64,000 bases of DNA from assembly GCA_965262235.1 (NCBI GenBank), contig OZ253504.1, positions 1,736,001 through 1,800,000 on the forward strand, written 5' to 3'. The first letter of the stretch is position 1; each line of letters begins with the position of its first letter. Below, piece by piece: positions 1 through 7,980 of this stretch. The DNA comes from CATQGW01 sp965262235. Lineage in GTDB: Bacteria > Chloroflexota > Dehalococcoidia > Bin125. The notes under the pieces were generated by a model that worked only from the letters and a program-made list of their open reading frames with translations, did not search any database and had not been told where the DNA came from. The position numbers and the translations under genes were made by a program.

Positions 1-2
1 AC

Positions 3-2198
3 TGTTTCGCGCAGTCGGCGGGCGATGTGCTGTTCGCGTTGGGCTACGTGCACGCGCAGGATCGGCTCTGGCAGCTGCAGTGGAATCGGCGCGCGGCGCT
101 CGGCCGGTTGGCCGAGTTGGTTGGCCCTCCGGGGCTGCCGGCGGACCGGCTGACGCGCACGCTGGGCTTCGCCCATGTCGCGCAAGCCGCCTGGGACGCG
201 ACGCAGCAGGCGCAGCGGGACGAGCTGGCGCCCTACATCGCGGGGATCAACGCGGGCGCGGCGCGGATGCCGCGACCGTTCGAGGCGGTGATGCTCGGTG
301 ACTACTTCCGCCCCTGGCAGCCGAGCGACTCGGTCGCGTGGGGCAAGCTGCTCTCGTTTCTACTCGCGCCGGCCTGGGAGCAACAGCTGCTGCGGGCGGC
401 GATCGTTCAGCGAGCGGGCGTCGAGGCGCTCTGCGAAGTCGACCCGCCGCTGCGCGAGAGCGCCGCGGTCGTGACGCCGCCGGACGCGGAATACGGACGG
501 CTGGCGCGGCCCGCGCAGGAGGGCGCGCGGGCGCTCGCTGAGCTGTTGGGCCTGGACGGGGCCGCGAGCAACAACTGGACCGTGGCCGCATCGCGCACGG
601 CGAGCGGCGCGCCGATCCTGGCCTGCGACCCGCATCTCAATCCGGTCACGCCGGCGCACGCTTACTTCGCGCATCTGCACTGTCCCGAGTTCAACGCGGC
701 CGGTGCGACGGTGCCAGGGCTGCCGGGGATCGTCTGGGGCTACAACGAGCGGATCGCCTGGGGTCCGACCGCCGCGATGCAGGCGATGCACATCGCCGTG
801 GTCGAGGAGCTCGACGCGGCCGGCGAGGCCACGCGCACGCCCGACGGCTGGGCGCCGATCGAGCGGCGCACCGAGCAGATCAGCGTCAGCGGCTACGACG
901 ACGAGACGATCGAGCTGCGCGCGAGCGTCAACGGGCCGATCGTGTCGGAGGTCCTCGCTCACGATCGCGCGCCGCGTTGGGCGCCGCAGCGGGCGATCAG
1001 CCTGCATTCGCCGGTGCTGTGGCCGTCGCAGAGCGGCACAGGGATCGTGGAGCTGATGCAGGCGAGCGACTGGCCAGGCTTCTCGGCGGCGGCGGCGAAG
1101 CTCGACGACTTCAACCTGGCCTTCGCGTATGCGGACACCGATGGTGGGATTGGGCTGCGCGTCTCGGGGGCGGTCCCTGCCGCGAACGCCGAGACCCTGC
1201 GCTTCCCCGTCGCGGGCTGGCTAGCGGAGGAGCAGGGCGGCGTGCCGCGAGCGGTGCTGCGCGGCGATCAGCTGCCGCACACGTTCAACCCGCCGGGCGG
1301 CCTGGTGGTCAGCGCCAACAATCCGCTGACTCCCGCTGCGGCGATGGATTTCGGAGCCGAGTATCTCGACGCGTGGCGCGCGGAGCGAATCGGCGGGCTG
1401 CTGCGCGACGACGAGTCGCACACCATCGAGCGATCGGCGCAGATTCAGCTCGACCAGTACTCGGCGCCGCTGCACCAGTTTGCGGGCCGGCTGTGCCAAG
1501 TGGACGCGACGAACGACGAACAGCGCCGACAGCTCGAGGCAGTGGCGGAGTGGGATGGCGTGATGTCGGCCGCGTCGCGGCCGGCGGCGATCGTCGCGCT
1601 GAGCTTCATCGCCTGGCGTCGCGGCGTGCTGCGCGAGCTGCTCGGGCCCAGGGCCGACACGATGATGAGCGGTCTGCTGGCCATCCCCACGCTCGACCTG
1701 CTTGGCGCGCGCGCTGGGTCGTGGGCGCTGCGGCGTCTGGAAGCCGACGACGCGGATGATTCACTCGCGGCGGCTCTGCGCACGGCGATGAGCCAGCTGC
1801 GGGCGCGCTTCGGCCCCGACGCTGCGGCGTGGACGTGGGGCGCGTGCCGGCCCGTGCAGCTTCCGCACGCGCTGTCGGACGCGCCGATCATCGGGCGGAT
1901 GCTGAGCGCGGGGCCCTGGCCGTTTGGCGGCGGTGTGGACACGGTGTGTCAGTCGGGCGTGCTGGGACCTGACCCGTTTCGCGCCGCCAGCGCGATTCCG
2001 TCGTTGCGGCTCGTGGTCGAGCTGAGCAGTCCGCCGCGTGCGCAGTTCGTGGTCGCCGGCGAGCAGGCCGCCGATCCGCTGCATCCGGCCGGGCCGATGA
2101 CCGACGCCTGGCTCCAGGGTCGGCTCTTGCCGCTGTTGCGCGATCGCGATGAGATCGAGCGCGAGCGCCCGCGGCGGCTCGAACTGCGGCCGCGCTGA
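3..2198 (+). CDS. Penicillin acylase family (N-terminal nucleophile) amidohydrolase, 5' end missing
   Basis: The reading frame is already open at base 3, so the true start and any signal peptide lie before the window. The opening residues contain ALGYVHAQDRLWQ, the hallmark of the alpha subunit of penicillin G/cephalosporin acylases. The motif GAASNNW follows about 180 residues later; in this family autoproteolysis exposes that Ser (codon 567-569) as the N-terminal nucleophile of the beta chain. The proenzyme is cut into alpha and beta chains and hydrolyses amide bonds of acylated amines such as acyl-homoserine lactones, beta-lactam side chains or other N-acyl compounds; the substrate cannot be read from sequence. 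About 730 residues are visible, close to the usual 750-800. The family is normally exported. The gene ends 90 bases before a crotonase on the same strand. Confidence 0.9.
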   Translation, partial: CFAQSAGDVLFALGYVHAQDRLWQLQWNRRAALGRLAELVGPPGLPADRLTRTLGFAHVAQAAWDATQQAQRDELAPYIAGINAGAARMPRPFEAVMLGDYFRPWQPSDSVAWGKLLSFLLAPAWEQQLLRAAIVQRAGVEALCEVDPPLRESAAVVTPPDAEYGRLARPAQEGARALAELLGLDGAASNNWTVAASRTASGAPILACDPHLNPVTPAHAYFAHLHCPEFNAAGATVPGLPGIVWGYNERIAWGPTAAMQAMHIAVVEELDAAGEATRTPDGWAPIERRTEQISVSGYDDETIELRASVNGPIVSEVLAHDRAPRWAPQRAISLHSPVLWPSQSGTGIVELMQASDWPGFSAAAAKLDDFNLAFAYADTDGGIGLRVSGAVPAANAETLRFPVAGWLAEEQGGVPRAVLRGDQLPHTFNPPGGLVVSANNPLTPAAAMDFGAEYLDAWRAERIGGLLRDDESHTIERSAQIQLDQYSAPLHQFAGRLCQVDATNDEQRRQLEAVAEWDGVMSAASRPAAIVALSFIAWRRGVLRELLGPRADTMMSGLLAIPTLDLLGARAGSWALRRLEADDADDSLAAALRTAMSQLRARFGPDAAAWTWGACRPVQLPHALSDAPIIGRMLSAGPWPFGGGVDTVCQSGVLGPDPFRAASAIPSLRLVVELSSPPRAQFVVAGEQAADPLHPAGPMTDAWLQGRLLPLLRDRDEIERERPRRLELRPR

Positions 2199-2288
2199 AC
2201 GGGCCGAAGCGACGGCCGTGACTACACTGAGAATCCATGCGCCTGCACGGCGTCTGCACTGCGCCCGCTGGGCGCCTCCAGGAGACTT

Positions 2289-3014
2289 GTGACCGACGCC
2301 GGCCTCAGCCTTTCAGTTGATGGGTACATCGCCACCGTGAGCGGCGGCGGACGGCTCGACGCTGCGTTCGTCGAGCGGCTGGCTGATCTGTGCGAGCAGG
2401 TCGGCGAGACGACTGAGCTGCGCGTGCTGCTGCTGCAGCCCGATGCGGCCGTGTGGAGCGATTGGAGCGCAGAGGATGCGCCGGCGCCGGGCGATCTGTT
2501 CGGTCCCCTCGCGGCGCTGCCGCAGCCGTCGATCGCGGTGATCAACGGCGATTGTCTGGGCGGCGGCTTCGAGCTCGCGCTGGCGGCGGACATTCGGATC
2601 GGCGCCTCGGGGATCGAGCTGGGCCTGCCTGAGCTGCTCGAGGCGGGTGGCGACTTCAGCCGCGCCGGCGGCTTGCAGCGCCTGACCCGCGCGGTCGGCC
2701 GGTCGCGGGCGACGCAACTGATCATGCTCGAACAGCGACTGCCGGCGGAGCGCGCGCTGGAGTGGGGACTGCTCAACGATGTCGCGGACGATCCTGCCCT
2801 GACGGCGCGGTCGCTGGCCGTCGCGATCAGCGAACGCGGGCCGATCGCGGTCCGCTACGCCAAAGACGCGATTCGCCACGGGGCCGAGATGCCGCTCGGC
2901 CAGGCGCTGCACTACGAGACCGAACTGACGATCCTGCTGCAAGACACCGCGGACCGCGCGGAGGGCGTTGAGGCCTTTGTTGCCAAGCGACCACCATGTT
3001 TTCGCGGGTCATAG
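2289..3014 (+). CDS. Enoyl-CoA hydratase/isomerase (crotonase) family protein
   Basis: A 241-residue crotonase-fold protein starting at GTG 2289; an AGGAGA ribosome site at 2279-2284 supports this start. The second oxyanion-hole segment is clear (GGGFELALAADIRIG), followed by LGLPELL, which keeps the first catalytic-acid position (Glu144 of rat mitochondrial hydratase). The second acid (Glu164) aligns with Gln in SRATQLIML, and the usual FSAG first oxyanion segment is replaced by an unusual VWSDWSAEDAP stretch. The fold and CoA binding are therefore likely, but ordinary enoyl-CoA hydration is doubtful; it may be an isomerase, a thioester-handling relative or a diverged hydratase. Probably cytoplasmic. 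Confidence 0.85.
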   Translation: MTDAGLSLSVDGYIATVSGGGRLDAAFVERLADLCEQVGETTELRVLLLQPDAAVWSDWSAEDAPAPGDLFGPLAALPQPSIAVINGDCLGGGFELALAADIRIGASGIELGLPELLEAGGDFSRAGGLQRLTRAVGRSRATQLIMLEQRLPAERALEWGLLNDVADDPALTARSLAVAISERGPIAVRYAKDAIRHGAEMPLGQALHYETELTILLQDTADRAEGVEAFVAKRPPCFRGS

Positions 3015-3074
3015 ATAACCTGCAAGAGAGCGAGACCCCACGCAACCATCCGCTGGGGGACACGGAGGACACGA

Positions 3075-3323
3075 ATGCGCCTGATTATCGATGAACAAGA
3101 AGCCTGGTCGCTGATGACGCTGGTCACAGCGCAAGTGCTCGACCAGGTAGAGCTGAGCGACGAAGCCGCCAAAACGATCCGCGAATGGCGTGCGGGCCTC
3201 GAAGAGGGCCGACCGGGCATGGCCGAGTTCGCGGCCGGCGTCAACGAAGCGCTGGGCAACACGCTCGACGAAGAGCTGACTCGCACCGTCCGTCGGCGCG
3301 ACTACTACCGCACCGTTCGTTAG
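3075..3323 (+). CDS. Small uncharacterised protein, first of a tandem sister pair
   Basis: An 82-residue protein with a good GGAGGA ribosome site at 3063-3068 before ATG 3075. I do not recognise the family. It is predicted mainly helical and charged, with no signal peptide or membrane segment. It is clearly related to the next gene: both begin with a short beta-like stretch, then EAWSLM/EAWSVM, then LDQVEL/LDETEL, then an arginine-tryptophan helix (IREWRAGL / VRRWKSNE) and a GRPGM/GREEM motif. The next gene's ribosome site overlaps this gene's stop codon, so the two are almost certainly co-translated. The pattern suggests a small dimer-forming or regulatory helical bundle, but no function can be assigned. 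Confidence 0.75.
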   Translation: MRLIIDEQEAWSLMTLVTAQVLDQVELSDEAAKTIREWRAGLEEGRPGMAEFAAGVNEALGNTLDEELTRTVRRRDYYRTVR

Positions 3324-3334
3324 GAGAGCTGATC

Positions 3335-3577
3335 ATGGTCAAAGTTGAACTCGACATCGAAGAGGCCTGGTCGGTGATGAACCGAATCATCGGCCAGATG
3401 CTGGACGAGACCGAGCTGCACAAGTCCGACCGCGCCGCGGTGCGTCGCTGGAAATCGAACGAGTTGCGGCCCGGCCGCGAAGAGATGGACGCGCTGCACG
3501 AGAAGATGAACGCCGACATCGAGCGGCTCTGGGCCGTTCGGCGCAAGAGCGAGCTGCGCCAACCCGACTGGCGTTAG
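3335..3577 (+). CDS. Small uncharacterised protein, second of a tandem sister pair
   Basis: An 80-residue protein; ATG 3335 is chosen because TAGGAGA at 3321-3327, which includes the previous stop codon, gives a well-spaced ribosome site. A longer in-frame reading back to 3185 would run through the preceding gene in another frame and is rejected. The sequence MVKVELDIEEAWSVMN parallels the upstream MRLIIDEQEAWSLMT, and the arginine-tryptophan helix and Gly-Arg-x-x-Met element are shared. The two look like an old tandem duplication that now encodes different subunits. Function unknown. Confidence 0.75.
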   Translation: MVKVELDIEEAWSVMNRIIGQMLDETELHKSDRAAVRRWKSNELRPGREEMDALHEKMNADIERLWAVRRKSELRQPDWR

Positions 3578-3599
3578 CCGCCGCTCAGGCGAATCGCGG

Positions 3600-3716
3600 A
3601 TGACGGACCCCGCTGTGGAGCTCGTCGACTACGCCAAGCCGTCGCCGGGCGTCGCGCGGATCACGCTGCGCTCACCCAGACGTGCCGCGCGTCTTCGCTC
3701 TCTTCCCGTGCGATGA
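3600..3716 (+). pseudogene. 5' fragment of a crotonase gene
   Basis: An ATG-started 38-codon reading frame encodes a typical crotonase N-terminus, with VELVDYAKPSPGVARITL followed by RSP. It matches the start of the complete crotonase at 4189 (VLYDKSQTGVARITLQRP). Immediately after the RSP the frame becomes arginine-rich nonsense and stops at 3714-3716. The remaining 200-plus residues are absent, so this is a truncated remnant, probably left by a partial duplication or deletion next to 4189. Confidence 0.6.
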
Positions 3717-3797
3717 AGTCCGGGGCCCGTGTCCAACACCGTTCCGCCCAGTCCAGATGCGCGCGCATTCGCGCTTCCCGGGGCCGACAGAGGGGCG

Positions 3798-4157
3798 CTA
3801 GGCGAGGTCGCTCAGTCTGCGGACGAGCATCTCGACTTGGCCCAGATGGCGCTCGACCTCGCGTTGGTTCAGCCAGTTCTCGCAGTAATTAGCGTGCAGC
3901 ACTTCTGCGGCGCCGAACGAATCGATCAAGTCTTCCTCGCCAGTCTCGCCCACGAGTACTTGCAGGGTCGCCCTGAAATGTCGATGTCGGCCGTGCCGCA
4001 GTCCGCGCGACTCGGCGCGTGCTTTGAGCGCCACAGCCGCCGCGCCCCAACCCTTCTCCGATGCCTGCGGCAGATCGCCTTCCGCGATGTACTGCCGCGC
4101 GTGCCGCAGACACCCCGCACTCAGATCGCCGTAGTGCTCAACATTGGGAGTCGTCAT
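3798..4157 (-). CDS. HEPN/PaREP1-like helical protein
   Basis: A 119-residue protein reading leftward. The order is an N-terminal helix with GCLRHARQYIAEGDLPQASEK, then GWGAAAVALKARAESRG, then HRHF, and later SAEVLHANYCEN-like residues (GAAEVLHANYCENWL). Proteins with this 'QASEKGWGAA..LKA' core are commonly labelled PaREP1 or HEPN-like, small helical bundles often encoded beside nucleotidyltransferases or in toxin-antitoxin pairs. No nucleotidyltransferase partner lies beside it here. Its start is only 31 bases from the start of the divergent crotonase at 4189, so both promoters must overlap in that gap. Family recall is moderate; the molecular role is unknown. Confidence 0.65.
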   Translation of the reverse strand: MTTPNVEHYGDLSAGCLRHARQYIAEGDLPQASEKGWGAAAVALKARAESRGLRHGRHRHFRATLQVLVGETGEEDLIDSFGAAEVLHANYCENWLNQREVERHLGQVEMLVRRLSDLA

Positions 4158-4188
4158 CGACAGAGCGTAGCGCTCCTATGCTCCAGCC

Positions 4189-4938
4189 ATGCCCGACCAA
4201 CCGATTGTCCTCTACGACAAGTCGCAGACCGGCGTCGCGCGGATCACGCTGCAGCGGCCGGAGGCGCTGAACGCGATCAATCTGGCGATGCGCGATGAGT
4301 TGTGGACCTACGTCCAGGCTGCGCAGCTCGATCCGGACGTGCGGGTGCTGATCTTCGCTGGAGCGGGTTCGCGGGCTTTTTCGGCCGGCGCGGATATCTC
4401 GGAGTTCGGCACGGCGCCGTCGCTGCATGACGCGCGGGAGGCGCGGCGGCGGCGCGACCTGTGGGCGCTGCTCGAGGATCTGCCGATCCCGACGATCGCG
4501 GCCCTGCACGGATTCTGCTTCGGCGCGGGGATCGAGCTGCCGCTGTATTGCGATCTTCGGATCGCCGCGTCCGATACCCAGATCGCGCTGCCGGAGGTGA
4601 CGCTCGGCTACATCCCGTCGGCCGGGGGGACCCAGCTGATGCCGCGCATCTGTGCGCCGGCCGCTGCCGCCGGCCTGGTGCTGAGCGGGCTGCCGATCGA
4701 CGCCGCGCGGGCGCTGAGCTGGGGTGTCGTGCATCGCGTCGTTGCGCCGGAGGCGCTGAATGCGGCGGTGAACGACGCCGCGGAGCGTCTCGCGGCAGCC
4801 GACCCGGAGCTGCTGGCTGCGACGAAACGCAGCATCCGGCGGGGCGCTGAGCTGCCGCTTGCAGCCGCGATTGCGCACGATGCGCAGACCGCGCGGCGAC
4901 TCCGTTCTAGACTCACTGATCGCACGTTGATCAGCTGA
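4189..4938 (+). CDS. Enoyl-CoA hydratase/isomerase family protein
   Basis: A 249-residue crotonase. The two oxyanion-hole segments are present: GSRAFSAGADISEF and GFCFGAGIELPLYCDLRI. LPEVTLGYIPSAGGTQ contains the first catalytic Glu position. By my alignment to rat enoyl-CoA hydratase the second Glu position is Gly (AAAAGLVLSG), so a plain hydratase reaction is uncertain and an isomerase or other crotonase activity is possible. It lies 42 bases upstream of the acyl-CoA ligase on the same strand, which suggests shared transcription and a common acyl-CoA pathway. The fragment at 3600 is its closest neighbour in sequence. Confidence 0.88.
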   Translation: MPDQPIVLYDKSQTGVARITLQRPEALNAINLAMRDELWTYVQAAQLDPDVRVLIFAGAGSRAFSAGADISEFGTAPSLHDAREARRRRDLWALLEDLPIPTIAALHGFCFGAGIELPLYCDLRIAASDTQIALPEVTLGYIPSAGGTQLMPRICAPAAAAGLVLSGLPIDAARALSWGVVHRVVAPEALNAAVNDAAERLAAADPELLAATKRSIRRGAELPLAAAIAHDAQTARRLRSRLTDRTLIS

Positions 4939-4980
4939 AACCAATCACAGACCAGCCACGCTCGCCCAGAGGAGTCCTAC

Positions 4981-6549
4981 ATGAATACTGCCGATTTCCT
5001 CGAACTCAGCTCCGCGATGGTGCCCGACCGCGCCGCGCTGATCTGCGAAGACACGGTCAAGACCTACACCGAGCTCTCGGCCGAAGTGACGCGGCTCGCG
5101 AACGCGCTGCAGGGCCTTGGGCTGGTGCGCGGCGACCACGTCGGCGTGATGTCGGTCAACTCGGCCGAGTACGTGATCATCTACTACGCCTGCGCCAAGC
5201 TCGGCGTGACCTTCGTGCCGCTCAACTACCGCGCCAAGCGCGAAGAGCTGACCTACATGATCAACACCGTCGAGGCGAAGCTGATCTTCGTCTCCGACCG
5301 CTATCAGCCGCTGGTCGACGCGATCTCGGGAATCTGCCCGACGGTCGAGCACTACATCGCACTCGAGTCCCACCACCTGACCCAGAAGCACTACAACGAC
5401 CTGATGGCGATGGGCTCCGACGACTTCGTCTGGACCGAGATCGAGGACAAAGACCCGACGGTAATCATCTACACCTCGGGCACCACGGCGATGCCCAAGG
5501 GCGTGCAGGTGACGTATCAGGACCTGACCGTCTACGTGACGAACACGATGTCGCCGGCCGACCCGGAGATGCCGCACCAGAAGACGCTGCTCAGCGTGCC
5601 GCTGTTCCACATCGCCGGCGCGACGACGATGATCTCGTCGGTCTGGGGCGGGCGCACGCTGGTGATCCTGCCGCAGTTCTCGCCGCGCCACTGGATCGAG
5701 GCGGTCGATTCCCACGGGATCACGCACTCGATGGTCGTGCCGACGATGCTCAAGCGCACGATGGAGGACCCAGCCTTCGAGAGCTTCAACGGGGAGACGC
5801 TGGAGCTGTTGACCTACGGGGCGGCGCCGATGCCTTACGACGTGATTCGCGCCGCGGTTGACGTGTTCCCCCAGAACGTGGGCTTCATGAACGCCTACGG
5901 GCAGACCGAGTCGACCAGCTCGATTTCGTTCCTGGGCCCCGATGATCACCGACTCGGCGGGACGCCCGAGGAGGTTGCGGTCAGGGAGCACCGGCTGCGC
6001 TCGGTCGGCAAGGTGATGCCCGACATCGAAGTGCTGCTCATGGACCCGGCCGACAACGTGGTCGGCGCGGGCGAAGAGGGCGAAATCTGTGTGCGCGGCG
6101 ACCGGATCATGGCCGGGTATTACAAGCAGGAGGAGGAGACCGCGACCGCGATTCGCGACGGCATCCTGCACACCGGCGATGTGGGCTACCTCGATGACGA
6201 GGGCTACCTGTTCATCACCGGCCGGACCAAGGACCTGATCATCCGTGGCGGCGAGAACATCGCGCCGGGTGAGATCGAGCAGGTCCTGGAGGGTCACCCG
6301 GCCGTCGCCGAGGCGGCGGTGATCGGCGCGCCCGACCTGGAGTGGGGCGAGGTCGTGAAGGCGGTCGTGATTCTGCACGACGGCTTCACCTTCACGCTGG
6401 ACGAGGCGATCGACCACACCAAGACGCAGCTAGCCAGCTACAAGGCCCCGACCTACCTGGCCGTGGTCGAGTCCTTGCCGAGAAATCACATGGGCAAGGT
6501 GCTCAAAAACGACCTGCGCAAGACCCACGGGGAGGCGCAGAACGGGTAG
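4981..6549 (+). CDS. Acyl-CoA synthetase (AMP-forming, class I adenylate-forming enzyme)
   Basis: A 522-residue enzyme with an AGAGGAG ribosome site before ATG 4981. It activates a carboxylic acid with ATP to an acyl-adenylate and then to the CoA thioester. The P-loop YTSGTTAMPKG begins near residue 164, NAYGQTES is the A5 motif, HTGDVGYLDDEGY and ITGRTKDLIIRGGENI carry the adenylate-binding Asp and the hinge, and NHMGKVLKNDLR holds the C-terminal catalytic Lys. The length fits medium/long-chain fatty-acid or aromatic acid CoA ligases; the substrate is not resolvable. The crotonase 42 bases upstream suggests an acid-degradation operon. It is followed by a strong hairpin pair that probably ends transcription. 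Confidence 0.92.
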   Translation: MNTADFLELSSAMVPDRAALICEDTVKTYTELSAEVTRLANALQGLGLVRGDHVGVMSVNSAEYVIIYYACAKLGVTFVPLNYRAKREELTYMINTVEAKLIFVSDRYQPLVDAISGICPTVEHYIALESHHLTQKHYNDLMAMGSDDFVWTEIEDKDPTVIIYTSGTTAMPKGVQVTYQDLTVYVTNTMSPADPEMPHQKTLLSVPLFHIAGATTMISSVWGGRTLVILPQFSPRHWIEAVDSHGITHSMVVPTMLKRTMEDPAFESFNGETLELLTYGAAPMPYDVIRAAVDVFPQNVGFMNAYGQTESTSSISFLGPDDHRLGGTPEEVAVREHRLRSVGKVMPDIEVLLMDPADNVVGAGEEGEICVRGDRIMAGYYKQEEETATAIRDGILHTGDVGYLDDEGYLFITGRTKDLIIRGGENIAPGEIEQVLEGHPAVAEAAVIGAPDLEWGEVVKAVVILHDGFTFTLDEAIDHTKTQLASYKAPTYLAVVESLPRNHMGKVLKNDLRKTHGEAQNG

Positions 6550-6620
6550 GGCGGGCTGTGGTGATTCTGTCGGTGAGCGCTTGACGCTTGCTGCGCGATC
6601 GGCCTACATTCGCGTCAGTG

Positions 6621-6666
6621 GATAGGGGTTGCCTCTATCGGCGCCGGCTCCCCCGGGGGCCGGCGC
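6621..6666 (+). terminator. Two consecutive hairpins, likely transcription terminator
   Basis: First hairpin: GATAGGGG (6621-6628) pairs with CCTCTATC (6632-6639) around a TTG loop with one G-T pair. Second hairpin: GCGCCGGC (6641-6648) pairs with GCCGGCGC (6659-6666), and the intervening CCCC/GGGG can extend it. A short T-containing stretch follows. It sits between the convergent acyl-CoA ligase and DUF3800 genes, the position expected for a bidirectional terminator. Confidence 0.6.
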
Positions 6667-6672
6667 TTTCAG

Positions 6673-7752
6673 TTATCTGAAGCGATCCCGGTGGCTTTCG
6701 ATTCGGTCTCGGATGTCGGAGTCCGGGAACACCTTCAGTCCGAACTTGCCCATTCTCAGGTCGTCGCGACGGTAGAATTTTTGGCCCCAGAGCTGCCATC
6801 GTGCAGGTTCAACCTCACAGTCGTCTCGAATCCACTCGAAGACGTCGCGCGCGATCATATCGCTCAACTCGACGGGGTGTGAGCCCTGCTTGGGTACGAA
6901 TGTCACGCCTGGCGCCAAGTACCTGCGGAAGGCGCTTTCCGAGACCCACTGTGTACCCGAGACAAGCGTCTCTGCCACAGCGAGCTGGTGCTCCGCGTCC
7001 TCGCGTGGGCCTTGCCCTTCCATCGTCACGGAGCCCAGCGGGTACTCGGGCACTTGGTGGAGGAAATCGACGTAGCGCTCAAGGAGGAGCTGGATCGCGA
7101 GCGAGTAGACATCGAACGGTAGCCAAGGGTCGAGACCAGGCTCGGCGAACTCACGCCTGAAGGCTGTTTTGCGAATACCGACGCCGAACGCCACAAAACT
7201 GCTATTCGAGATTAGCGCGTCGACTTCGGCGCGGAACTCTTGCTGCCGGACCGAATCGTCCCCAAACTGGAACGCTCCGTCATGATTCCTCATGTGAGGT
7301 TCGTGGAATGTGACCAATTCGGGGTCGCGAAAGAAACGCCTCTTGATGGCATCGGCCTTCAGACGGTAGGCACGTTCTTCGGATTGAGTCATCGCGACCG
7401 CACCCAGCGCGAACCAGTCCTCGATATCGCCTTTCGGATGCGAGGATCGGCCGGACTCATCAGTGAACAGCCGTGACGCTGGCCGGTTGTCGCGGGTTGG
7501 ATTCCCACTTCCTGATCGACGCTTGAACCGCTGCCTCCCCTCGATCCTCCCGTAGGCCTGCGAGAGAGCGATTTGCTCCTGCAACGTGATCTGAGTCAAT
7601 ACGGGGTCGATGGAAAGGTGATCGCTTGCCCCCGCGCGCCGCAATAAGATCCTCAACGCTTGTGCGACACGGCCCGCCTCCGCGAGCGTCGTCGCATTCC
7701 GACGCGCGATGAGTCTCCGTCCCGAATCACCACGGCCGTCGATGTCTGACAT
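6673..7752 (-). CDS. DUF3800 domain protein (RNase H-like fold)
   Basis: A 359-residue protein if it starts at MSDIDGRG (ATG ending at 7752); an alternative is MDPRARPQ at 7833. The frame stays open to 8139, but that extension overlaps the divergent LysM gene and looks non-coding. The motif RLFTDESG (Asp98-Glu99-Ser100) is the first-strand acidic motif of DUF3800 proteins. It is followed by FALGAVAMT and later NSSFVAFGVGIRK and DVYSLAIQLLLERYVDFL, which fit the rest of the domain. About 90 residues precede the domain, longer than usual. Many DUF3800 genes lie in mobile or defence regions, and an RNase H-like nuclease role has been proposed but not shown for this branch. Base composition is less GC-rich than flanking genes. 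Confidence 0.7.
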   Translation of the reverse strand: MSDIDGRGDSGRRLIARRNATTLAEAGRVAQALRILLRRAGASDHLSIDPVLTQITLQEQIALSQAYGRIEGRQRFKRRSGSGNPTRDNRPASRLFTDESGRSSHPKGDIEDWFALGAVAMTQSEERAYRLKADAIKRRFFRDPELVTFHEPHMRNHDGAFQFGDDSVRQQEFRAEVDALISNSSFVAFGVGIRKTAFRREFAEPGLDPWLPFDVYSLAIQLLLERYVDFLHQVPEYPLGSVTMEGQGPREDAEHQLAVAETLVSGTQWVSESAFRRYLAPGVTFVPKQGSHPVELSDMIARDVFEWIRDDCEVEPARWQLWGQKFYRRDDLRMGKFGLKVFPDSDIRDRIESHRDRFR

Positions 7753-7980
7753 TCGCTCGATGATACAGGGGATCTGAACGTCGCTAGGTGCTATAGCGAG
7801 CGGCACTGCTTGAGGGCGTGCGCGAGGGTCCATCCCGCCTGAAGCGCGCGCCAGCGCCGCTGAATTCCGGGGCTCTCGTTTCGTTCTGCTCAGGGAGCGC
7901 TGGATGGCGAATCCACAGCTACCCACAGGGTTGTCCACCGCCTGATCGACGTGCGTAGGGCCCGTCCCTAGCGTGACGCC

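Noticed and set aside
4945..6417. 490-aa leftward protein
   Set aside because: It is fully antisense to the acyl-CoA ligase, is rich in Arg, Val and Asp as expected for GC-rich shadow frames, and has no domain.
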